7,787 nt of DNA from CAZFQG01 sp964520785 (GTDB lineage: Bacteria > Planctomycetota > Planctomycetia > Pirellulales > Thermoguttaceae): positions 1-7,787 of the forward strand of contig CAZFQG010000246.1 of NCBI GenBank assembly GCA_964520785.1. The letters run 5' to 3'. Below the pieces are notes generated by a model. The model searched no databases, was not told the DNA's origin, and saw only the letters and a program-made list of their open reading frames with translations. Below, piece after piece: positions 1-7,787 of the stretch; position 1 is the stretch's first letter; each line of letters starts with the position of its first letter. The translations under genes and the position numbers were made by a program.

Positions 1-1091
1 TTTCGTACGCCGACGCCTTCAACGACGCGGGATACGAGACCGGTTTCATCGGAAAATGGCACCTGGACGGGCATGGACGGTCGAGTTTCGTGCCGGAAGA
101 GCGACGGCAAGGTTTCCGGTATTGGGCGGCCGCCGAGTGTACCCACGACTACAATAAGTCGCATTACTACCGGGGTAGTGATCCAAAGATGCGTTTCTGG
201 GAGGGGTACGACGCCTTTGCGCAAACTAGGGACGCGGAGGCGTTCATCCGACGCAGCCGCGACAAGCCGTTTTCTCTGGTTCTTTCGCTGGGGCCGCCGC
301 ACAATCCGTATCAAACGGCGCCGCCGGAGTACCGCCAGAAATTCGATTCGGGCGAGTTGAAGCTGCGACCGAATGTTCCAAAAGCCGACGAGGCGGCGGC
401 GCGCCGCGACCTGGCCGGATATTACGCCCACTGTACCGCGCTCGACGCGTGCGTGGGGCGGCTGCGGAGTTTGCTCGACGAGTTGCGCTTGACCGAGAAT
501 ACGATTCTCGTCTTCACTTCGGACCACGGCGACATGCTGGGGTCGCAAGGCATGATCCGCAAACAGAAGCCATGGGACGAGTCGATCCGCGTGCCATTTC
601 TGGTCCACTGGCCACGCGGTTTGGGGGTGGACGAGAGGAAACTGATTGCGCCGATTAATTCGCCCGATATCATGCCGACGGTTCTGGGATTGTGCGGGAT
701 CGGCATTCCGGCGACGGTGGAGGGAATGGATCGCTCGCCCCTCTTGCGCGGCGAGGTGCCCGACGGCGACGAGGCGGCACTCATCGCTTGCCCCAGCCCT
801 TTCGGGGAGTGGAGCCGGCCGCGCGGCGGCGTGGAATACCGTGGCGTCCGCACCGTGCGCTACACCTACGCTCGAACGCTTGACGGACCGTGGCTGCTCT
901 ACGATAACGAGAAAGACCCGTATCAGATGGAGAATCTTTGCGGTTGCCCGTCTTACGCCGCGATCCAGAGGAAACTGGAGGACGATTTGCGGCGGTGTCT
1001 GGCTCAAACCGGCGACGATTTCCGCTCCGGCTGGGAATATATACGCCGCTGGGGTTACCGCACGGACCGCTGGGGAACGGTTCCGATCTAA
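1..1091 (+). CDS. Sulfatase (arylsulfatase A type), 5'-truncated by the window edge
   Basis: This is the C-terminal part (about 362 residues) of a sulfatase, which hydrolyses sulfate esters, often on polysaccharides. The frame is open from base 3, and the start and the catalytic C/S-x-P-S-R formylglycine motif lie upstream. What is visible fits the family well. The second sulfatase signature GYETGFIGKWHL is at 30-65, with the active-site Lys in GKWH. GPPHNPY is at 291-311 with a likely sulfate-binding His. SDHGD at 519-533 should supply metal ligands, and the KQKPWDES segment at 561-584 carries the downstream active-site Lys. The C-terminal region (YDNEKDPYQMENL, about 900-940) is the usual alpha/beta end of these enzymes. 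Sulfatases of this group are often exported, but the signal peptide region is not visible. Substrate cannot be read from this fragment. The family call is firm; the subfamily is not determined. Confidence 0.95.
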   Translation, partial: SYADAFNDAGYETGFIGKWHLDGHGRSSFVPEERRQGFRYWAAAECTHDYNKSHYYRGSDPKMRFWEGYDAFAQTRDAEAFIRRSRDKPFSLVLSLGPPHNPYQTAPPEYRQKFDSGELKLRPNVPKADEAAARRDLAGYYAHCTALDACVGRLRSLLDELRLTENTILVFTSDHGDMLGSQGMIRKQKPWDESIRVPFLVHWPRGLGVDERKLIAPINSPDIMPTVLGLCGIGIPATVEGMDRSPLLRGEVPDGDEAALIACPSPFGEWSRPRGGVEYRGVRTVRYTYARTLDGPWLLYDNEKDPYQMENLCGCPSYAAIQRKLEDDLRRCLAQTGDDFRSGWEYIRRWGYRTDRWGTVPI

Positions 1092-1151
1092 GCGAAGGAG
1101 ACCCGCCCGTTCGGTCACCATGGAACGAAATACCACGCCCGCTACTTCACG

Positions 1152-1580
1152 ATGCCCTACGAATACAACGCACACGGAATCCGCTTTGAGTATCCGGAGA
1201 ACTGGACCTTCGAAGAGAAGTCGACGGACGAGAGCGACACCGTCATGCTTCTGGCCCCCGGGGGGGCGTTCTGGATGCTCAGCGCCTTTTCGGCGGTCCA
1301 CCCCCCCTTCGAGGTCATGGATGACGTCGCGAGGAGTCTCGCGAATGAATATGATTCGTTGGAGAGATTCGACGCTCGACAGGAGTTCGAGGGAGTCCCG
1401 ACGAACGGCTACGATTTCGATTTCATTTATCTGGACCTGGTGAACACCGCCAAGACCCGCGGATTCACATACGACAAGAAAACCTACATTCTGTTCTACC
1501 AGGCGGAAGACCGCGATTTCCGGGCGCTCGAGCCGGTTTTCGATGCGATGACGATCAGTTTCTTGAGGAATCTCGAATAG
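1152..1580 (+). CDS. Small protein of unknown function, possible PsbP/Mog1-like fold
   Basis: The product is 142 residues, acidic, with no signal peptide, no membrane segment and no cysteine. It begins MPYEYNAHGIRFEYPENW. The HGI-x-F-x-YPENW opening, the alternating strands (VMLLAPGG, FWMLSAF) and the end segment (ILFYQAEDRDF followed by PVFDAMTISFL) resemble PsbP/Mog1/DUF1795-type small proteins, where a YP-x-x-W opening and a closing hydrophobic helix are common. That fold assignment is inference; no enzyme motif is seen. The ATG at 1152 is the first ATG, GTG or TTG in this frame after the sulfatase stop at 1089-1091. No Shine-Dalgarno site precedes it at normal distance: AAGGAG at 1095-1100 lies about 50 bases away. 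Runs of seven G (1260-1266) and seven C (1301-1307) lie in the coding region, but the frame reads through them sensibly. It could be co-transcribed with the sulfatase, with 60 bases between them. Confidence 0.8.
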   Translation: MPYEYNAHGIRFEYPENWTFEEKSTDESDTVMLLAPGGAFWMLSAFSAVHPPFEVMDDVARSLANEYDSLERFDARQEFEGVPTNGYDFDFIYLDLVNTAKTRGFTYDKKTYILFYQAEDRDFRALEPVFDAMTISFLRNLE

Positions 1581-1586
1581 CGCGGG

Positions 1587-1620
1587 CGCGGCGCGAACGG
1601 TAGATCGAGCCGCGGCGCGA
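1587..1620. repeat. 10-base direct repeat in the gap before the lipoprotein gene
   Basis: CGCGGCGCGA occurs at 1587-1596 and again at 1611-1620, 24 bases apart start to start, in the 76-base gap after the small protein gene. The second copy is flanked by AGATC (1602-1606) and GATCT (1621-1625), which could pair. The repeat lies just upstream of the lipoprotein gene's ribosome binding site. It could be an operator, or chance in GC-rich DNA; nothing else supports a role. Confidence 0.3.
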
Positions 1621-1641
1621 GATCTTGACACGGACTTTCGA

Positions 1642-1648
1642 TAAGGAG
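1642..1648 (+). promoter_or_regulatory. Ribosome binding site of the lipoprotein hydrolase gene
   Basis: TAAGGAG at 1642-1648 lies 8 bases before the ATG at 1657 and fixes that start over the in-frame ATG at 1687. The start at 1657 also supplies the charged residues (R4, R5) expected before a lipoprotein signal's hydrophobic core. A TTGACA sequence at 1625-1630 resembles a -35 box, but no matching -10 box sits 16-18 bases downstream. Confidence 0.75.
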
Positions 1649-1656
1649 CACGGATC

Positions 1657-3216
1657 ATGGATGCCAGACGAACGCCGGTCGTGGCGATGCTGATCGTTCT
1701 GACGGCGGTGGTGGGGTGCGGGTCCAAGAAGGAAGCCGCCATTTCTTCTCCCCCCGGAATCTCGGACGCCGCCGACGATAGCGAGAGGGAGGACGCGGCT
1801 GGCGACGCCGCCGGGAGCGAGGACGCGGCACGCGATCCGGCACACCGGGCTTCGATGGCGCGGATTACCTCCGCTTTGGCTTCGCGGGAGCCACTCCCGG
1901 CGGATCTCGACCAGGTTCCGATGGAGCCGAAGGAAGACCCGGGATACAAGGTGATTAAGGTCTTTTACGGGACGGACCGCGCACGCGCCGGCATCGACGC
2001 GTTGGGGCTGTTTGGGCCGACGGGATGGCATTGGATCGCCGGGGTTCTCGCCGCCGTGACGTTTGGTGGAATTCTCCTCGCGTTTCGTTCGGGAAGCACT
2101 TCGCGGGAGGCCGAGGCATCGGCCTTTAGGCGAAAAACGGGGCGGTTCGCGTTCGTCGGTTTGGGACTGCTACTGAGCGTTTCCGCGTTGGTTCAGGCCC
2201 TTTCGCTTCAGGGCCAAATCGCCGTCATCCGCTTTAAGAACCTCGACACGCTCTACGGTGGACGGCGCGGGGAGATGGAGTACGGAACGTGCGAGGTGAG
2301 TATTCCAGAATGCCACAAGCGGGGCGAGATCGAACGGCCGTCCCTGCTGCGGTTGGAGTTCCGCGAGAATCCGTTGAAGCACCTGGTCTTACGGTCCACG
2401 TCGCCGAAGCCTCAAGAGCTGTTTCTTGATGAACTTCGTCGGGACATCGCGGACGCGGGCGAAGGCGAAGCGTTCGTGTTCGTCCACGGGTACAACGTGA
2501 CGTTCGAGGCGGCCGCTCTGCGGACGGCTCAGTTGTCCTACGACTTGGAGTTCAAGGGAACGCCCATCTTTTTCAGTTGGCCCTCCGCGGGGTATCCGCA
2601 CTTATACATTTTCGACGAGAATAACGTCGAGTGGTCGATTCCCCATTTGCGGCGTTTCCTGGAAAACATCGTTCAGCGCTCTGGTGCCGGGCGCGTTCAC
2701 GTTATTGCCCATAGTATGGGGAATCGGGCGCTCTCCCGAGTACTGGAGAGGCTGGCGGAGCGGATGAGTGGAGACGATTCGGAAAAGATGTTCGACCAGA
2801 TCGTCATGGCGGCGCCGGACGTCGACGCGGACGTCTTTCGGCGCGATCTGGCGCCGGCGGCGGTCAGAATGGCCCGGCGGGTGACCCTCTATGCCTCTTC
2901 GAACGATCAGGCCCTCTTTCTCTCGAAGACTTTTCACGGGGGGTATGTCCGCGCGGGGGAGTCCGGCGGGAATCTCCAAGTCGTTCCGGGTATCGACACG
3001 ATCGACGTTTCCGACGTGGACCGGAGTATGTTGGGGCACTCTTACATCGGGGATAACCTGTTCGTCATCGCCGACCTGATCCAGCTCATCCGTACCGCTT
3101 CTCCACCGTCCCAACGCCCCGGGCTGTCGTCGCGGCGCTTCGGGGATTTGGTTTATTGGGGATTCCTGGCCGCCGAATTGCCGACACTTCCGGCGCCGGG
3201 AGCGGGGTTGCCTTGA
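1657..3216 (+). CDS. Membrane-anchored lipoprotein with DUF900 alpha/beta-hydrolase domain
   Basis: A 519-residue predicted serine hydrolase of the DUF900/COG4782 type; the substrate is unknown. Residues 1-20 form a lipoprotein signal with lipobox VVGC, so C21 should be lipidated. A low-complexity Asp/Ala/Glu-rich linker follows (about 30-65). The family's opening YGTDRA motif is at 104-109, then two hydrophobic helices (about 124-143 and 164-182) flank a basic loop (R144, R150, R158, R159, K160, R163), and the domain resumes at LYGGRRGEMEYG (199-210). The hydrolase core has the oxyanion-region motif HGYN (277-280), nucleophile elbow AHSMGN with Ser353, likely acid Asp417 in SSND, and His461 in GHSY. 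By the positive-inside rule the loop is cytoplasmic, which places both the lipid anchor and the catalytic domain on the outer face of the inner membrane. It is longer than the 350-400 residues I would expect for the family, because of the anchor, linker and hairpin. The family assignment is strong; the triad acid and the topology are inferred. Confidence 0.9.
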   Translation: MDARRTPVVAMLIVLTAVVGCGSKKEAAISSPPGISDAADDSEREDAAGDAAGSEDAARDPAHRASMARITSALASREPLPADLDQVPMEPKEDPGYKVIKVFYGTDRARAGIDALGLFGPTGWHWIAGVLAAVTFGGILLAFRSGSTSREAEASAFRRKTGRFAFVGLGLLLSVSALVQALSLQGQIAVIRFKNLDTLYGGRRGEMEYGTCEVSIPECHKRGEIERPSLLRLEFRENPLKHLVLRSTSPKPQELFLDELRRDIADAGEGEAFVFVHGYNVTFEAAALRTAQLSYDLEFKGTPIFFSWPSAGYPHLYIFDENNVEWSIPHLRRFLENIVQRSGAGRVHVIAHSMGNRALSRVLERLAERMSGDDSEKMFDQIVMAAPDVDADVFRRDLAPAAVRMARRVTLYASSNDQALFLSKTFHGGYVRAGESGGNLQVVPGIDTIDVSDVDRSMLGHSYIGDNLFVIADLIQLIRTASPPSQRPGLSSRRFGDLVYWGFLAAELPTLPAPGAGLP

Positions 3217-3268
3217 GGGGGCTTGGGGCCGCCGGTACAGGACTGGTGGCCGGAGACGCTCGTCGCCG

Positions 3269-3284
3269 GCGGCGAATTCGCCGC
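3269..3284. repeat. Perfect 16-base palindrome
   Basis: GCGGCGAATTCGCCGC is a perfect inverted repeat with no spacer, centred between 3276 and 3277, 52 bases after the stop of the lipoprotein gene. In RNA it would fold as a six-pair GC stem with an AATT loop. No T-run follows, so it is not a standard intrinsic terminator. It could be a protein-binding operator for the downstream genes, or a weak transcription-end hairpin. Confidence 0.45.
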
Positions 3285-3290
3285 GCCCGG

Positions 3291-3319
3291 TTGCACTCCT
3301 TTGAGGGAGCCGTTATTCT
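3291..3319 (+). promoter_or_regulatory. Weak sigma70-type promoter candidate for the GMP-synthase-like gene
   Basis: TTGCAC at 3291-3296 and TATTCT at 3314-3319 are separated by exactly 17 bases. Matches to the consensus are poor (3 of 6 and 4 of 6), so spacing and position are the main support. It falls in the largest gap of the window, just after the 16-base palindrome. If used, it would give a leader of roughly 110 bases before the ATG at 3437. Confidence 0.25.
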
Positions 3320-3328
3320 AGGCGTTTT

Positions 3329-3419
3329 CTCGCCGAATGCTAATCCGATGGGATCGCTCGGCGAGCCGGCGAGACCGCGGAACGATTGCGCCGCCGGTTG
3401 GACACAACGGACGTGGCGG
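3329..3419 (+). promoter_or_regulatory. Possible structured leader upstream of the GMP-synthase-like gene
   Basis: Three pairings are visible. CTCGCCGA (3329-3336) pairs perfectly with TCGGCGAG (3358-3365), with ATCC (3343-3346) and GGAT (3351-3354) nested inside. CCGGCG (3366-3371) pairs with CGCCGG (3392-3397). CCGCC (3391-3395) pairs with GGCGG (3415-3419). The second and third share bases and cannot form together, which is the arrangement of an attenuator-like switch. It matches no riboswitch class I can recognise. Hairpins of this kind are common by chance in GC-rich DNA, so this is only a candidate. The rest of the gap 3217-3436 shows no gene. Confidence 0.25.
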
Positions 3420-3424
3420 TTGAC

Positions 3425-3430
3425 AGGAGG
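3425..3430 (+). promoter_or_regulatory. Ribosome binding site of the GMP-synthase-like gene
   Basis: AGGAGG at 3425-3430 is a full Shine-Dalgarno match 6 bases before the ATG at 3437. It is the strongest site in the window and fixes the start. Confidence 0.85.
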
Positions 3431-3436
3431 AACTGA

Positions 3437-4369
3437 ATGACCTGCCGGCAATTCGTCGAGGAGCAAATCGCGCTGATCAGAAAAACGGTCGGTGACGGAC
3501 TGGCTATTAATGCACTCAGTGGGGGGGTAGACAGCGCGGTGGTCACCGTTTTGGGACATCGGGCCTTGGGCGAACGGCTCAAGACGGTTTTTATTGATAA
3601 CGCCCTGATGCGACGGGGCGAGCCGGAGCAGGTTCGGAAGATGTTCGCCGAACTCGATATTCCGGTGGAGATCGTCGACGCGCGGCGCAGCTTTCTCGAC
3701 GCGCTTGCCGGTTTGACCGATCCCGAGGAGAAACGGCACGCGGTGACGCATACGTTCTATTCGAAGGTTTTCGGCAAGTTGGTTCGCGATTCCGGCGCGA
3801 AGTTCCTCCTGCACGGAACGATTCTCACCGACATCGAAGAGACCGTCGCCGGCATCAAGCGGCAGCATAATATCCTTTCCCAGTTGGGGATCGACCCCCA
3901 AGTAGAGTACGGTTATCAGGTGCTCGAACCGCTGGCGACCCTACGTAAGGACGGCGTCCGAGAGGTGGCCGCCCTTTTGGGCATGCCGCCGGCCGCGGCT
4001 CTTCGCATGCCCTTTCCGGGGCCGGCTCTGGCCACGCGGATCGTCGGCGAGGTTACCGAATCGCGGTTGGAGACGGTCCGCGCCGCCACCGCGATCGTCG
4101 AAGAGGAACTGGCCGAGGTCGACGCGTTTCAGTACATGGCCGTATTGTTGAGCGATATGGCCACCGGAATCCGAAACAACCAGCGGGAATTCGGCAGGAT
4201 CATCGTCGTCCGTTGCGTCGACAGCGTCGACGCGAGGACCGCCACGACCGTGGAGTTGCCCTGGGATACGCTACGTCGGATCTGCCGGCGTATCACGGAT
4301 ATTCCCGGCGTGAATCGCTGCCTGTACGATCTCACCCCGAAACCGCCGGCGACGATCGAGTACATTTGA
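3437..4369 (+). CDS. GMP synthase-like PP-loop ATPase, without amidotransferase domain
   Basis: A 310-residue protein related to the synthetase half of GMP synthase (GuaA C-terminal part), which adenylates XMP and aminates it with ammonia. The PP-loop SGGVDS is at 28-33. LAGLTDPEEKR (90-100), IKRQHN (140-145) and RMPFPGPALATRI (190-202, the start of the dimerisation domain) follow in the family order. KPPATIEY near the C-terminus matches the XMP-contacting tail. It departs from standard GMP synthase at several conserved places as I recall them: HGTILTDIEET (126-136) where QGT-x-YPDVIES is usual, and no Gly after the KR of the DPEEKR segment. This fits a separate GATase-less paralogue group often annotated as GMP synthase subunit B-like or 'ExsB family'. 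It may not make GMP; the substrate is uncertain. Ammonia would be free or come from a separate partner. It precedes carB by 95 bases. Confidence 0.88.
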   Translation: MTCRQFVEEQIALIRKTVGDGLAINALSGGVDSAVVTVLGHRALGERLKTVFIDNALMRRGEPEQVRKMFAELDIPVEIVDARRSFLDALAGLTDPEEKRHAVTHTFYSKVFGKLVRDSGAKFLLHGTILTDIEETVAGIKRQHNILSQLGIDPQVEYGYQVLEPLATLRKDGVREVAALLGMPPAAALRMPFPGPALATRIVGEVTESRLETVRAATAIVEEELAEVDAFQYMAVLLSDMATGIRNNQREFGRIIVVRCVDSVDARTATTVELPWDTLRRICRRITDIPGVNRCLYDLTPKPPATIEYI

Positions 4370-4374
4370 TTCCC

Positions 4375-4407
4375 GTTGGCGAGAATCGCCGGCTTATTCA
4401 TGGCCGG
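4375..4407 (+). terminator. Overlapping hairpins after the GMP-synthase-like gene, weak terminator candidate
   Basis: Just after the stop, GTTGGCGA (4375-4382) can pair with TCGCCGGC (4386-4393) over a 3-base loop, with two G-T wobbles. It is followed by TTATT (4394-4398), a poor T-tract. A competing stem pairs CCGGC (4389-4393) with GCCGG (4403-4407). The first could end transcription weakly before carB and the second would prevent it. I see no good promoter in the rest of this 95-base gap, so carB is probably read from upstream. Confidence 0.3.
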
Positions 4408-4450
4408 ATTCGTTTCCTGAGTGTTGCCCCAGTCCCAGCCGCCTTTGAAG

Positions 4451-4455
4451 AGGAG
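4451..4455 (+). promoter_or_regulatory. Ribosome binding site that decides the carB GTG start
   Basis: AGGAG at 4451-4455 lies 9 bases before GTG at 4465. The frame is open upstream to an ATG at 4213, but that extension lies mostly inside the preceding gene, is unlike CarB, and would add 84 residues. The protein from 4465 begins (M)PRRSDIEKVMIIGSGPI, as CarB proteins do. Confidence 0.75.
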
Positions 4456-4464
4456 AAGAGACCC

Positions 4465-7668
<3,204 letters not shown>

Positions 7669-7740
7669 AAGGCGGTACTTCCTGCCACCTTTCGGGAGTA
7701 TCCCCCATAAGTGCTTCTTTGCCGAGGCCGTTCCTGGCCT

Positions 7741-7777
7741 GTCAAAAACCCCGGAACCTGGGCAAACTGGGGTTGAC
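7741..7777 (-). terminator. Inverted repeat after carB, possible - strand terminator
   Basis: GTCAA (7741-7745) and CCCC (7749-7752) pair with GGGG (7769-7772) and TTGAC (7773-7777), giving a nine-pair stem with an AAA bulge. Read on the + strand there is no T-run after it. Read on the - strand the GGGG arm is followed by TTTTT, the form of an intrinsic terminator for a gene entering from the right. A shorter stem, AGGCC/GGCCT, sits at 7725-7740. The remainder of 7669-7787 shows no gene. Confidence 0.35.
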
Positions 7778-7787
7778 GGGAATTTGA

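Noticed and set aside
646..1443. 265-codon + strand frame spanning the sulfatase end and the small protein gene
   Set aside because: Very rich in Arg, Ser and Thr with no domain. It runs out of frame through two better-supported genes.
1625..1630. TTGACA as a -35 promoter box before the lipoprotein gene
   Set aside because: No -10-like sequence lies 16-18 bases downstream; the region there is the ribosome binding site and start codon.
2602..3114. 170-codon - strand frame opposite the hydrolase domain
   Set aside because: It is antisense to the conserved DUF900 core, and the residues it would encode show no recognisable motif.
3156..3440. 94-codon frame filling the 3217-3436 gap and overlapping the next start as ATGA
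   Set aside because: The ATGA overlap is tempting as translational coupling, but the frame begins inside the lipoprotein gene, has no ribosome binding site, and translates to low-complexity Gly/Arg/Ala sequence. Lack of homologues would confirm rejection.
4213..4464. 84-codon upstream extension of carB
   Set aside because: It overlaps the previous gene out of frame and is unlike any CarB N-terminus. The GTG at 4465 has a ribosome binding site and the expected protein start.

Overview
The window holds four genes and the 3' part of a fifth, all on the + strand, in GC-rich DNA (roughly 60% by eye). The gene set suggests a Planctomycetota or other PVC-type bacterium: an arylsulfatase-type enzyme, a DUF900-type serine hydrolase that is also a lipoprotein, and a small PsbP/Mog1-like protein with no clear Shine-Dalgarno site. 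This placement is an inference; no rRNA or other taxonomic marker is present.

Layout. Positions 1-1091 are the C-terminal two thirds or so of a sulfatase whose formylglycine site lies upstream of the window. Positions 1152-1580 encode a 142-residue cytosolic-looking protein of unknown function. Positions 1657-3216 encode a 519-residue lipoprotein with an alpha/beta-hydrolase domain of the DUF900 (COG4782) type. Its N-terminal part is interrupted by a two-helix membrane hairpin. A 220-base gap (3217-3436) then holds a perfect 16-base palindrome, a weak promoter candidate and several possible RNA hairpins. Positions 3437-4369 encode a PP-loop ATPase related to the synthetase half of GMP synthase, but without a glutamine amidotransferase domain. 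Positions 4465-7668 encode a full-length carbamoyl-phosphate synthase large subunit (CarB) starting with GTG. The last 119 bases are non-coding and contain an inverted repeat that could be a terminator for a gene entering from the right on the - strand.

How the genes fit together. All are codirectional with gaps of 60 to 220 bases, so they could be read from more than one transcript. CarB makes carbamoyl phosphate for pyrimidines and arginine and needs ammonia from CarA, which is not in this window. The GMP-synthase-like protein before it also belongs to an ammonia-using ATP-dependent family and also lacks its own amidotransferase, which makes this pair the most interesting neighbourhood here. 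The sulfatase, the small protein and the lipoprotein hydrolase have no evident link to nucleotide synthesis. I see no CRISPR array, tRNA, rRNA, insertion sequence or phage gene. The long open frames on the - strand opposite carB are antisense shadows.
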